Shown here piece by piece: positions 1-12,013 of a stretch of 64,000 bases of DNA. The DNA is taken from NCBI GenBank assembly GCA_964057225.1, contig OZ059896.1:16008501-16072500 (forward strand), in the 5' to 3' direction. The notes beneath the pieces are model-generated. The model was given only the letters and a program-made list of their open reading frames with translations. It was not told the DNA's origin and made no database searches. The stretch comes from Auanema rhodensis. Lineage: Eukaryota; Nematoda; Chromadorea; Rhabditida; Rhabditidae. Numbering within the stretch: position 1 is the first letter of the stretch; every line of letters begins with the position of its first letter. The translations under genes were made by a program, and so were the position numbers.

Positions 1-793
1 GTTTAAAAGGAGAAATTAAAGGACAACCACAAATTTTACAAAGTACTCCATTGAAGCAAATCCAATCTGCAAGTAGTCCAAGTAAAGTAAATTCTACTTC
101 AATCAAAATTTCCAACTTAATTGCAACTTATCTTCAAGATCCTAGAGATAAAAGTAATGCTGGATATTCAATAAGGTATTCCTCCGAAGGAGGTTTGAAC
201 GTTATAGGTTATACTATTGGAAATAAAGAATTAGTTTTTGATGATAATACGATGGAAATCAATAATTCTGTTTACATCGCAACTCCTGGTCTTATGGAAT
301 TATTAACGAAGAAATCTCCAGATATTAGTAAAATTCAGAAAGAAGATACTCAAAATTATCGTGATATCTTATTATACTCAAATGCTTTGTATCAAGGATT
401 TGATAGAAGTAGTAAAAGATATAATGCTGATGCTAATGATAAATGGAAATTCATAAGAAAGAATTATTTTGTAACCAAAGAAAAATCTTCTCAAGGAAGC
501 TCTAAGCTTACGCAAAGTCTGAATGTATCTAAAAGTCAATCCCAAGGTAGTAGTATATCTCAAGTCTTTGATTTCCTACCAGAAGATATTAATGCTCTTA
601 TGGATTCATTAAGATTATCAATAGGTTCTTATCAAGTTGGTGATAATGGAGCATACACTTCATATTAGATGAATTAATTCATAGAAAGAAGATAAAAAAG
701 AAAGATTTACCAAGTATTTACAGTTCTGTGCAAAAAGATCTTAAACTTCTTTTCAGTCGACGGTTGTTGCAGTTTCGGAAAGTCATGATATAA
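1..793 (+). pseudogene. DUF8207-type repeat protein, 5' cut by window edge, frameshifted near 3' end
   Basis: The reading frame is open from base 3 without a start, so the gene begins outside the window. It runs to a stop at 666-668. The segments IATPGLMELLTKKSP and NYRDILLYSNA, followed by a Lys/Arg-rich stretch and a lysine/serine-rich linker, match the DUF8207 type of protein found in high copy in arthropod and nematode genomes. Directly after the stop another frame (from 665, LDELIHRKKIKKKDLPSIY, ending at 791-793) reads as the expected C-terminal tail of the same family. A small indel near 650-665 therefore seems to have broken the gene. The function of this family is not known to me. 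It is probably a mobile-element relic, not a host gene. Confidence 0.6.
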
Positions 794-1490
794 TAGTATT
801 CAAGTTGATCAAAGGAACATTCGAGAAGTTTCCCCGCGGTACGGAAACACTTTACCGCGGAAGGGAGTATCTTCAGCTGGGAGTAAACTCCCGCCGAGAG
901 CCGATATGGAATCAGGGAATTATTTCGGAGAGGAAAAGTATGTCTAATTTCTTCACTTTACAAATGTTAATTTTTTGATTCAGTGGGCTTTTACATTGGA
1001 ACTTCGCATGGACAGGCAGGAGATTCGGGATCTGGGATTTTCGACTCTTAGGGATTCTTCCTTGAAATCTCTGTGGCTAAGAAGTGTTTCTCGTTCTCCG
1101 ATCGGGAAAACATGCCGGTTGGAAAAATCGCGGACCAACACACAGACACCCGGATCATCAGTTCTGAAGTTATCTTTGCTTTCTCGGGAATTGTAGATGA
1201 AGAAGTAAGTTGTTTTATTTTTAGTTAGAGAATTGGTTTAATTGTTATGTTTCAGCTGGAGCCGGCAGAGAAACGCTGCTAATCCGATAAGCAGTTTCCC
1301 TCCTAAATTCTTCAGTTTGCGACCGGAAGATATCGTTGATTACGATTCAAATATCTTTTATTATATCCGGCAAATTCTCATGAATATACCACGGAAGTTC
1401 TTAATCTTTAATATTTCTACTAATTCAATGAGATCAGAATTTGTCAGAGGTTTAAGATTTTGGGAAAAGCTCATTTAGAAACAATAAAAA
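794..1490 (+). other. Unresolved stretch with possible coding remnants and inverted repeats
   Basis: Somewhat more GC-rich than its surroundings. There is an 8-bp inverted repeat CCGCGGTA/TACCGCGG (834-841 and 853-860) and a GGGAGT/ACTCCC pair (about 865-893). Two possible introns with GTATGT/CAG and GTAAGT/CAG ends (938-983 and about 1206-1254) separate open stretches. One frame (about 1060-1205) reads FSDRENMPVGKIAD, vaguely like a cadherin-type segment, but an in-frame stop lies just upstream and the frames do not join cleanly across the introns. I cannot assemble a gene. It may be a decayed gene fragment or part of the neighbouring repeat DNA. Confidence 0.3.
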
Positions 1491-1519
1491 CAAATGAAAA
1501 ATTGAAAGTGGCACTTCTA

Positions 1520-1652
1520 CGTCCAGCCCAAATAGTGACGTTTTTCAAAAATGACTGATTTTCTATGAGCTTAGACACTTTTTTGATGAAAATAAACGTT
1601 AAAACAGTCAAAATGTGTAAAAAACGTTATTTGGGTAAAATGACCGTCCAGC
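1520..1652. repeat. Small imperfect palindrome flanked by 8-bp direct repeats (MITE-like)
   Basis: CGTCCAGC occurs at 1520-1527 and again at 1645-1652. Between them, the arm from 1527 (CCCAAATAGTGACGTTTTT and onward to about 1562) is closely similar to the reverse complement of 1601-1635 (CCCAAATAACGTTTTTTAC and onward). The stretch can fold into a hairpin of about 35 bp per arm. No coding potential. It resembles a very short non-autonomous DNA element with a target-site duplication, but about 10 extra bases lie between the right arm and the right direct repeat. Confidence 0.45.
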
Positions 1653-2053
1653 GTCAACCATTTGTATACTACTGATACATATTATTATATTTATTATAAC
1701 TTATAAATTAATGTTCACATATATTTTATAATATGTATTGATGTTTAAAACAATTTATAGTCAATCTTGTCCATATATCAAGTTTTTTCAGACCATTTGA
1801 TATAATTATTCTCAATGCTGGTCAGATGTTTCCTGAAAAAACCATAACAACATGGACTTGAAGTTAATTGAAAAACGAGCATCAGCAGTAGGCTCTCCAG
1901 GATCATCATAATGATCTTCAACTTGTGTGCAATACTTATTGATTCTTAAATGTACATAATTTATTTAGAAAATCTTAATAAATAATAAATAATTGAAATA
2001 CAATCAAACCCAAAACGACCAGAAAAAAACAAATAAGTTGATGAAAACTAGAA
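1653..2053. other. AT-rich intergenic DNA downstream of UFL1
   Basis: No plausible gene. It contains the presumed 3' UTR and poly(A) region of the minus-strand UFL1 gene, with several TTTATT/AATAAA motifs around 1965-1995. Confidence 0.4.
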
Positions 2054-5000
2054 TTAAGATAGAATCATTTCTTTAAGCAATTGAATGTCTTGGTTCAGTA
2101 ACTCAATGGCTACTTCATCATCCTTGTTTTTAATGCAGTTCACAACACCTTTCTGACAAGAAGATAGTAACTCATGTGCTTTCTGGAAAAAAAGAAAAGA
2201 AAAATTAATCAAATGAGCATAAGGGTTGAACCTGAGGAACGCTTTCATTCAGTTCAGATATCAACCTGGCAACGAATTTTCCACTAGCAGTAGTTGGTCG
2301 ACCAGCTTTAGCCAAGAGGAGGAGAACCGCGGTTAACAAGATAGCGGCAGGTTCAGATTGGTTTTTCAAAGATTCCTCGAGTTCTTTTATATAACCCTCT
2401 GTCCAAATAGAACTAAAGACGACAAATTAATCAGAAGAGTAAAACTGAATTGCTAACATAGCCTTGTTGTCAGCTGGTCTTAACATCAAGGAGCATCCAG
2501 TTCTGGAGGAAACGGATTCCATGGCATCATGTAAGGTGTTGTAGTCTTGCTTTAAAGAATCATACAAGGATGTGATGGCTTCACGAGATCCGGAAGGTAA
2601 TGACGAGATTGTTTCTTCTCTTTGCTAAAGTAATCGAATAAGAAAGTTTAGAAGATACTCCTCACCTTCTCGGTCAGGTTACCCGCATTTTCGGTACCAG
2701 ATGCATAAGTAAGTACAGCAGCAGCCAATTCACCACCAACACTTCGCATGATATGAGCAGTAAGGTCAGAACCAAGAGGATCTAATGTGACATTATATGT
2801 AAGTCGTGTGAAGTTTGTTGTACCTGGATAAGTACGGGATGATGCCTCAAATGCACAAATGGAATCATAAAGGGAGCGAGCTTTAGATTGAACAGCCTGA
2901 ATATTACGCTTCTGAGATTGAGCATCAGCAGATTGTTGAGTCAGAAGGAGTTCCTTTACACGATTTCTAAGCTTATCTTCAACCTAAAGAGTACATGCTG
3001 TAATAAGATAGGCGCTACTGCACGATAAACCTGCTCAATAAGTCCTTCAGATACACTCTCGATCAGAGATTCAGGAAGATCAGACAATTCTTTAATCCAC
3101 TCTTCGATAGTCTACAAGAACATGAACATCATGGACACCCATTCGATCAAACCTGATTGCTAACAGAAACAACTCCAAAATTAGAACGGTCATCTGCATC
3201 TGGAGACTTGGCTTTTCCACCCTTACCCCCAGCTTTACCTCCCTTCTTCTTACCCTTGCCTTTGTTGTCACCCCAATCATCATCCTGAAAATTAGATCAC
3301 AATCAATAAAATTTCAAAAAAATGTCAACTTACATCATCAACTTTCTTAGCAGAAGATGTCTGTTTACTATGCTGTTTCTTTTCCTTTTCCAGTCTTTCT
3401 AACTAAATTATATAGGAAGTTAGTGAACAATACAACATATTAAGATAAAACCTCAGCATGGGCAGTTTTTTCAATTGTTTGTTCAAGATTTTTTAATGTC
3501 TCGCGCAATAGATTAATAGAATATAAATATCCTTGAGCCGACAATAGGTTCTAAAATATAATAAATTCTCAAAACCATAAGTTCTGTTATTGAACCTTAT
3601 CATTCTTAACAAGTTTTTCGGCGAGTTCGTCCACATCTTCAATTTCAAATGGAATTCCTAGATTCTGAATGACATTCTGTACATCACAAAACTTGTGAAT
3701 ATCAACTGATTCTGAAGCAATAACATATGAAAAACAACACTCTAAGTTGAACAACCTTTGATTGCAAGAACGCATTGTTCATACAATGAAGGCGATACAA
3801 AAAGAGTTGGAAGATTTTGTACTTTTTTTTCAGAAGTAAAAAGAGATGTAGAAGCCTCGGTATCAGGAACACCAACCTTTCTCAGAACAGATTTTGCTGC
3901 AAGCTCTCATAACATAAGAAAACCCATATAAAACAACTTACGTATAAATTCATTCTGTTTATAACTATTTTGTAAATATGACTCAACCAGCTTGTCATGC
4001 AAACGAGGAATGTATAAACAGTTGGGAGAAGTACGGGAACCTGTCACTCGTCCAGTAATCTAAATTATAAGTAAATATAATTTTAATTATTATATTTTAT
4101 TTTTTATTTTTAAATTCAAGGAATCTTTCTACGTTTCGGGTAAAATGAGCTGAATGAGACGCGCACGTGAAACAAAGATAGATTACGTGAACAGTTTAAT
4201 TATTATTACAACATTTTAAGAACCGGTCCGTTTCGCTGTATAAAAACAAAACGAAAAAAATCTATTTCCTATTATATAGTCTCAAACACCTAATTTTCGA
4301 TAAATTCAATCAAATGAATTTTTTTAAAATTACCTCCCCCATTTCCAAAAGCTGATTATAAGAACACCAAAATCTTTTTTTTGAGGGATGAACACGACTT
4401 TGAATTGTTGAGATAGGCGTTGGTCTGAATATAAGGCAATGAAAATTAAATGTATTTAAATGAAATACTTGGTAACAGCAAGAAGAACAGATCGAAGAAG
4501 GTTTCTGTGCTGATCCAAATACGCCTGAGTGTATATGTATAGTATATCACCATCGACAATTCCATCGAAATCAGCTGGCAAGTTTTTTAACACTAATGAA
4601 TTAAGTAATTCCTATAATTTAATTAGTTCACAATAATTGTGCGTATACGTTGAACTAACAAGAGAAATATCCCAATGCCTGCAAAGTTCAGGTAATGATT
4701 CAGCTCCGTTTTCATTTAAGATCACACGAAGATCAGCAATTAGATTATCAACATATTCTCTAAATAAGCTAACGTTTCCACAGAAATATCACAAATAATC
4801 TAACCTGGCGAAGAGCTCTCCATTGCTTAAAACATATTCAGATTCTTCCTGAAGAACAGTTTGTGCAGCTCTGTCGACATGATCAAAGTCAATGTTAAGA
4901 GCTGCAGCAATATCAGTCAGAGAAGCACGACCGCGATTGGCTAGGCATTCATTTTTCACCTAAATAATAAAAAGAAAGTTAGGGATAAGAAGAAAAAATA

Positions 5001-5287
5001 TGCCTCGGTGCATAAATGCTTCTTAGTAACATAGGCACTACCATCTCTTGTGAAAACAACATCAATCAGTTGTTTGTTTATAAGCTTGGTAACAACTTCA
5101 ATGCAATTTGCATCGGACAACCTAGAAACAACTTTTGTGTGAAGTACTATATCAAAAAAGAAACTTAGAGTCTGCTTTTGAATAAGAAATTAATATTAAG
5201 TGCTAATACTTACTTTTTTGCTGATTGTGATAACTGAACACGTTGCAAATCAGCAGCTAAACGCTGAATATCCGCCCATGATGTCAT
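2054..5287 (-). CDS. ufl-1: E3 UFM1-protein ligase 1 homologue (UFL1)
   Basis: UFL1 is the E3 that transfers the ubiquitin-like modifier UFM1 to targets, mainly at the endoplasmic reticulum. The predicted start MTSWADIQRLAADLQRVQ matches the conserved animal UFL1 N-terminus. The next exons encode the winged-helix region with LSDANCIEVVTKLINKQ and a segment reading CLANRGRASLTDIAAALNID. Further on come the long middle region ending in YIPRLHDKLVESYLQNSYK, a Lys/Gly-rich low-complexity linker around 3190-3280, and a C-terminal helical part ending at the stop at 2054-2056. The gene is split into many exons by short introns; one intron (about 4062-4337) is longer. It lies 292 bp downstream of COG2 on the same strand. 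Coordinates of individual exons were judged by eye. Confidence 0.9.
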
Positions 5288-5579
5288 CTATTAAGAAAAT
5301 AAATTATCAATCTAATTTTAAAATGTGATATGTAAAGGAGAAGACAACTCCAGACAATGTGATGTCAAATAAATAGAAAAGCTTTTATTCGGTTAAAAAT
5401 AATAAATATCAAAATAAATTATAAATATCACAGTAGCTTATTAGTTAGTGCTCAGAAAACCCTATGATTTTTATAAACAAAAAGACACTTATCCTCCGTA
5501 TTTACATATATATATATATATACTTATTTTATCTTATAACACATAAAAACCCGAAGAAGAATGATTACAGGTTAACTTT

Positions 5580-8354
5580 TTAAATTTCTTCTTCATCTTC
5601 ATCGACAGTACTCTCTGGTACTGTCTGTACAGCAGTAGGTTCAGGAGTCTGACTTCTTTCTGAAATATAATAAAAATTATAAATAATATTTAAATTCAAT
5701 ATACCTGATATTTCAAGGTGAGATCTATTCAATAAAACTTGTAATTCCTCACAAACAACAGCGAGGGTCTCAGCAATTTGCTTACAATATTCAACATCAC
5801 AGTGAATCTGGAAAATTTAAATAAAATATTTAAACTGAAATTGAAATAGGTACCTGTGCTTTAATCTTATCGTCATCAGAAACTCCTTCCTGAGCATTAC
5901 CTTTTCTCTTGAATCTTGATAGGCTTGATCCAGTGGCATCTACGCCATCCAGAACCTAAATTAGTATTAACAGCTAAGGACAATCAATGTTTAGTACCTC
6001 TTTGGCTTTCACACAGAAGTACTCAAGAGCTCCTGAATACAGATTTTCAGCTATTTTATCACTATCATCATATTCGGCTTCCTACAAATAATATTTTGAG
6101 ATTAATTGTAAAACCACTCAATACCTCGAGAGAACCAACTATCACACGTATTAAATCAAAAGCCTCAATTACATAATTTGAATGAATTGTTGGTAATGGT
6201 TTACGAGTCCAACGATATTGCTTGGGAATGTCACAAACACCATCCAAGATCTAAATAAAGAAATAAAAATATCCTACTAGGTTTTCAGCCAACCTTATTT
6301 ATTTTTTCTTGTACTAATTCAACGATTTTCTTGTCATATTTCGCACATTCAATATCAAGTAATCCGCCCAGCCTTGTTAAGCACTGACCGAATAGAGATG
6401 TATCAACATCAAGATCTCTAAAAATATATTTTTTGAAAGAATTTGAATAAAGCTATGCCTTAGTTTAGTCCAAATTTTTTCTAAAGCAAGATCGAAAATC
6501 TTATTGTATACAAGTTTGGCATCTGATCTGAGATAAAGTAGGCATTGCCAGTTTTCTGTACCTTCTATCGAACCAACATTATCAACAGTGATACTTCTAC
6601 AGTAATAATTAAGTAAAATAGGTTCTCTTAAGATCAACATACTGATACATGGCTTTGAACCATCCATAATGCTTTCCTGCCATTCTCAACGTAAATTCCC
6701 ACAATTTATCGATCAAAGGTGGTAGATACACATCGTCATCCCAAACTGTTTCAACAGCGGTAGTAACCGTGTTTGAAGTTGTAAATCTGGGACTTCCTTC
6801 CTGCAGTAATTCAAAAGTTAATTAATACTGGTGAATCGTGACTTACTTCCCAATCAGTAGCCAGAGTTATGGCTTCAGGGTTAAGTTCCGAATCTAATTT
6901 CCTTGTGAACTTGTGAGTTTCTAACTTGAAATAGACTACAAGATTGAATTTATCTCTGATTCCTTTGAGTAATGTCCTAAAGTATTAATAATAGGAAATA
7001 GAACATTTTTGAAAAATAGTACCGGCATTGAGTTCCTGATGGCCATTCAGAAATGAAAACTTGAGTTGCCAAATAGCATTTATGGAACAAACGTGTATCA
7101 CTTGGAACAGCAACTCTACCTAACTTCTGAAAATACAGAACTTTTATTCTTCTTAATATCTCTAGAAAAATGCCTTATCTATGAAAATTTGTACAAAATT
7201 GAGCAATGTATGATCTAAGAACAAAGATATGCTACCCGCAAATCTTGAGCCAAGTGCAGAAGCCCAGTTTTGTCTCGTCTGAATAAATTTCGTATATTAC
7301 AGATCCTAAAAAAATATCTTACCTTTTTTACGTCATTGTATACAGCCATCATAGATGCATATAGATCCGTATTTTCTTTAACAAGCTTTGGATAAAGAAA
7401 ATCAACAACCAACGCAGAAGTAAAACTATCAGTTGACTTAATAACTGTCAAAACGGACAAAATCTGAACATATTTTTCAACAAAAACAATTACTGAAAAA
7501 AATACCAATGGAAAAGTATTGCAATCAGAATCCAGACTTTTCACACCTTCGACGCAAAGCTTCTTTTCGAGTTTTTCAAATACCTGGATTATGTAGAAAT
7601 ATGTATGAAACATGATAATTAATGACTACCTTATCTTTACTTTTCTTTTCTTTTTCTGTCATTCTTTCTTCGTCATGTGTAGTTATATCCACGATGCAAG
7701 AAGATATTTTTTCAAGCCAAAGTAGAGTTGGTAATCCAGAAGCATTATTTACAAGATTGTTTAATCGATGAAGAGAAGATAGGAAAGCAATTCTGTTTCT
7801 TAAAGCACTCTGAATTTGAAATACGCTTTGAGCAGTAGATTATGACATTTGATACCTGTATTCCACGATTTGCCGTCAATTGTTCGCAACTTATTTCAAC
7901 CTTTTCTGCAATTTCTACAGCTTCTTTTGTACTAGTTTCAAAATCAACCCAAACACTCTATAATTTGAAAAATCATAAACTAAATTGTTTTAGTTTTCCA
8001 TACAGATAAGTCTTTGTCAATTTTTTCGATGGTTGAATGAAGGCACACCAAATTTGAGGATAAATGTACGAAATCAGCGTAGTCATCGTTAATTAGTTCA
8101 ATCATAGAATGTTGAAGACTTTTTAAATATAACCGTAGATCTTTTTGAATCTGATCCAGACCAGCCCGTCTTAAGGTTATGATATTATGGGTATTATACT
8201 TCATTATCACTTACCTTCTGGTAAGATTCATAAACCGTTGGACATCAAAATCAGGCCTACTAAAGTGAGCTTTGGAAAAGCACAGTTGAGAATCATCAAT
8301 AGTGAATGTGGACGGTGCGAAAATTCGCGGAGATACAACCTCACTAGCTTCCAT
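5580..8354 (-). CDS. cogc-2: Conserved oligomeric Golgi complex subunit 2 homologue (COG2)
   Basis: COG2 is part of lobe A of the COG vesicle-tethering complex, which keeps glycosylation enzymes in the Golgi. The start MEASEVVSPRIFAPST is followed by a segment reading CFSKAHFSRPDFDVQRFM, an intron, then a helical exon with DLRLYLKSLQHSMIELINDD and YADFVHLSSNLV. This is the most conserved N-terminal part of animal COG2. The remaining exons are helical and low in similarity, as usual in this family. The C-terminus is acidic, ending PESTVDEDEEEI before the stop at 5580-5582. Its start lies 279 bp from the divergent BOD1-like gene, so the two may share a promoter region. UFL1 follows downstream on the same strand. 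Confidence 0.85.
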
Positions 8355-8633
8355 TTTCGATTTACGTATGAATATTAGCTATGACTACCAGTAGCATTCA
8401 ATATTTTTCAGGATGGAATAAATTTTCAGAGAAGTATGGTAAACTAGGGAGATATAAGACTTGGCCAAAATGTTCCCTAGTTGGTTTGTGTGCTTTATGA
8501 GTGTAACCATTTTTGTTCTAACGTCTATTATTTCAAATCTATCTTTAAAATTTTTAAAATTGGTATACGATACCTAGGTGCATATGGTTTTGTTTTCTTA
8601 GACTCTCTTACTGCTTACTAAATATTCTAAAAT
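8355..8633. promoter_or_regulatory. Divergent promoter interval between COG2 and the BOD1-like gene
   Basis: The 279 bp between the two opposed start codons must carry the 5' regions of both genes. TTTTGTTTTCTTAG just before base 8601 could be a splice or trans-splice acceptor for the plus-strand gene. I see no clear TATA box or known factor site. Confidence 0.4.
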
Positions 8634-9190
8634 ATGAGTCTTGATTCATCCCAACTGGTCTCTAATACTGTTAGAACAGCTATTAAACGAGAAGGAAAAT
8701 TTGATGCTATTAGAAATAAAGAATTAGCTGTACTTACTGCAGATCCTCTCGTAGTCGATTTAAAGGTATATTTGAATTCAAAGTAATTTATTGTATTATA
8801 TACTATACATTATAGACTAATGTAGAAAAAGTTGTCGAAGATATTGTTAGAAATATGCCATCCAACTGGACGAGAGAACAATTAAGAAATAAAGTTAAAG
8901 AACGTTTAATGACAGACCAGTATATAAATATATCATTACTTAAAAACTAGGAATCCAAAAACATTTTTCAGATTTCAAACGCCTATTAATGAAAAGGTTC
9001 AAAACCATATTGATTCTGATTTAATTAAAAATGAGCTAGAAAAGGATATTAGAAGAAAGGTTCATCCCCTATTCATATATAATATATTTTTTATTTATAG
9101 GTGCGTGCCAATTATGATTTACCTCCAGAGTCAGGTGAGGAATCTGATTCTAAACAACAAGAAGAAGAAGTCGATATAATGACTGTCTAG
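8634..9190 (+). CDS. BOD1-like protein (COMPASS Shg1 domain)
   Basis: Four small exons encode a protein of roughly 140 residues beginning MSLDSSQLVSNTVRTAIKRE. The segment GKFDAIRNKELAVLTADP, followed by a basic helix with NWTREQLRNKVKERL and later NHIDSDLIKNELEKDI, has the layout of the BOD1/Shg1 domain. In animals this domain occurs in BOD1 (chromosome biorientation, PP2A-B56 inhibition) and in Set1/COMPASS-associated BOD1L. The tail is acidic with a run of Glu, and the stop is at 9188-9190. An AATAAA lies at 9234-9239. Assignment rests on one short domain, so another small helical protein cannot be excluded. Confidence 0.6.
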
Positions 9191-9704
9191 TCTCTTTTTA
9201 AATTTTGATCTCATGTAATTAACCAGGATTTTAAATAAAAGTTTAAACTGATCAAGACTTATGCTGCTGTTCGAACTTTTAAACTCCAAGTCAGTTGTTA
9301 GGAAGTCACAATGTAAATTATAACAGCTGATCTTTTCTGGAACTCTTATCATACGTACAGATTTTGCAGGAACATTTCACATTTTTTGCTATATGATCAG
9401 ATAGATTTGAAAAGAGTTGTGATGTACTATAGCAACAGAAGCGTTGAACATAATTAAATTCATTTTTTTCAAGTTAAAAACATGAATAAATATATATTTA
9501 TATATGTACACATTGGGCAAACTTGAAAATAAGATATTTGTTTTACATGACAAAAGTCATTTGAATCTTTCGAAAGATTCTACCGGTGCAACTTGTCCAA
9601 AGTATACTCTTATGTACAAAAATCAAAAATGACTAAATAAATGAACAACTCCACAGTAAAAAAGGAGTAAGTGATATTTACAAAGATATTTACAATATAT
9701 ACAT
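9191..9704. other. Convergent 3' interval between BOD1-like and PNPLA8-like genes
   Basis: AT-rich with no gene seen. AATAAA at 9234-9239 fits the BOD1-like transcript. The rest would be the 3' UTR of the minus-strand phospholipase gene and spacer. Confidence 0.4.
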
Positions 9705-12006
9705 CTACTTAGGAGTGTAATGGCCACGCTTGTCCTTCCATCCTTCATAATTTCTTTTAACTGTCTGATACACAGTAGGTCTCTGTATAGAAAAAGGTAC
9801 CGTATATTAGAACTAGTATGAAGTTACCTCTAAAAGTCGATAAGTGGCTTCTTCAATTTTGGAAGAATTCCTGCGAACATAAAGAACAGCGTCTTGTTGC
9901 ATCTGCTCAAGTCTATAACCAACGAGTTTACTATAGTCATATAGAACTCTTCATACCTATCAGGATCTATTTCATCTAATCCGTATGGATATGTCATATA
10001 AGGATTAAGTCTAGAAAAAATGAATATAAAATACAGAAACAAGGGCATGAGAGATACCTGTAGTATACACTAGCATCAATAAGGTCATGCATACTCATGT
10101 GAACCGCTTCAGTATCGGTAGCGCTATCAATTAGTCTAGCTAATTTATTCTGTACTCCTGTAGATTTAACAGTGGGTGCAGGTTCAAGTTCAACAACCTG
10201 ATTGTGTAGAAAACTTATAATGAAATCGAAATTACAAACTTACAGATCGACCATTTCCTAAAGAAATAACGCAATGAAGATTTTCGTCAGGCCATAACAA
10301 CTTCGTTTCGTGAATTCCAATAGCAGTTGGATTGTTAGCAATAACCTAAACAAATGGCTAGTATTAATTTTCTTGTATTTCTAATTCTTACCCCTCCATC
10401 TTGTAGAAGAATTTCCCCAAATTGTACTTCCTCGAAGTAGAAGGGTGCCGCGGCTGATGCCTGAATGGCTTGCCAAAGAGGATGACTTGTACCTCCACGA
10501 TAATGAGAATCTCGCCCAGCAGGATGCTCGTAATTACGGAATACGTAAGGCTTAATACGATATTATCGAAGTGCTAGATTTTAATTATTACTTACCTCCA
10601 ATTTCGGCAAATTAACAATTGAAGCTATAATACTTAGCCTTGGAATGCCAGCAAGCTTAGTGGACTCAATCAAAGTATCATGCTCACCAATAAGCTGTAA
10701 GAAACTGATATTATCAGAACATAATTCAAGCAAAATACTTGTTTCAAAATAGCAATCCATTTAGTAGTGTCATAATATGAATGTTGGCGAATCAGACCAG
10801 TGACTCCTTGAATTTTAGTTTGGTTGAATAGCCTGAAGTAAACAATAATCAGTGAAAAAACTTAAGTTTATCTTACTTCCTAGAAATTTCCATATATATA
10901 TCTCGGCATTCTCTTACTGTATATTTCTGAACACCCAAAAGTGTAGCAATAATAGCTCCTGTACTAACACCAACGACGTGGTCAAACAATTCATAAATCT
11001 AAAGTGTCAATGAAACAAAATTCAGAATAAAGTAGAACTTACTTTACGTCCAGAGATACGCTCCATTTCTTCTAAAATGGCAAGTCCCATCATACCCCTA
11101 GTCCCGCCACCGTCAATGGTTAACAGGTTGATGCCTAAAATTTGAAATAATACATGTACAAACAATATTAAGTACCCCTGCTTTTAACGTTCGGTTGATG
11201 ACCGCAAAGATTTAAGCATTGCCTTGCTTCACCCTGTAAGTTGTCATCGGCAGCATTCTGTTCTAGTTCAATCAAATGAGAAATCAGGTTTGATTCCTAA
11301 ATTCTTAGCATTATAACCTATACGAGCTATAAACGACAACCTGGGCTGCAATACATCTAGTGGGGGGAAAAGCCATGATATGACTGCTTAAGTCTTGAAT
11401 TCTCAACAAACGGGAAGCATCAGATTCAGCTAATAACAGTCGCTTTACAAGCGCACGTGTCTAAATAGCGTACTTTAAAGAGATCCCGTTGATAAGAAAA
11501 CAATTACTTTATTGGTGACTTCAGTGCGCGAAATTTTTCTTTCAATGACTCTATCCGCTTTACTAAAAGATTTTGATTACTGAGTAAACTTGAGCAAAGT
11601 ATCTTACACAGCTTTCACTGGAGCGCCAGCAGTATTAGTTTTTAAAACAGTAGTTTTTTGTTCAGCTATAGAGATTTTTGGGAGCCCAATATTAAAATTA
11701 AAAGAACCCTGAAAAGCCAATAAATTTAAAAAGATAACAGAATTAAAAATATACTTTAGGTAATAATGAGGTGATTGCCCCTGAAAGATATCCGAGATAG
11801 CCTGGAGGTGGCGGCACAGGATGAACAGCAGTTGAGGCGACATCAGTACTACTTTGATCAACACTGAAAGAAAATGTAATAAACTGAAAATGTAATCACT
11901 ACTGATAGGCGTACCTAGTTGGTTCTTTAGTGATTGGTCGCTCCGGGGAGAAAAAGAAACATCTCACGCTTTGCTTAGGAATACGGCATGGAGAAGGTAT
12001 TACCAT
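9705..12006 (-). CDS. Calcium-independent phospholipase A2-gamma (PNPLA8-like, patatin domain)
   Basis: Patatin-type phospholipase that would hydrolyse acyl chains of membrane phospholipids through a Ser-Asp dyad. All catalytic motifs are readable: the oxyanion loop in LLTIDGGGTRGMMGLAIL, the nucleophile elbow in VVGVSTGAIIATLLG (GxSxG) and the Asp motif in LLQDGGVIANNPTAIG. The order and spacing, and the flanking residues WPDENLHCVISLGNG, resemble animal iPLA2-gamma. The N-terminal exons contain a proline-rich segment (HPVPPPPGYLGYL) and are otherwise poorly conserved. The C-terminus ends GHYTPK, stop at 9705-9707. I chose the ATG at 12004-12006 because TTTTTTTAG lies 5 bases before it on the coding strand, as expected for a trans-splice acceptor. 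A further upstream exon remains possible. Confidence 0.8.
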
Positions 12007-12013
12007 CTCCACT
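12004..12013 (-). promoter_or_regulatory. Trans-splice-like acceptor at the phospholipase start
   Basis: On the coding strand TTTTTTTAG is followed by five bases and ATG. No upstream exon is apparent, so spliced-leader addition is plausible. Confidence 0.5.
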
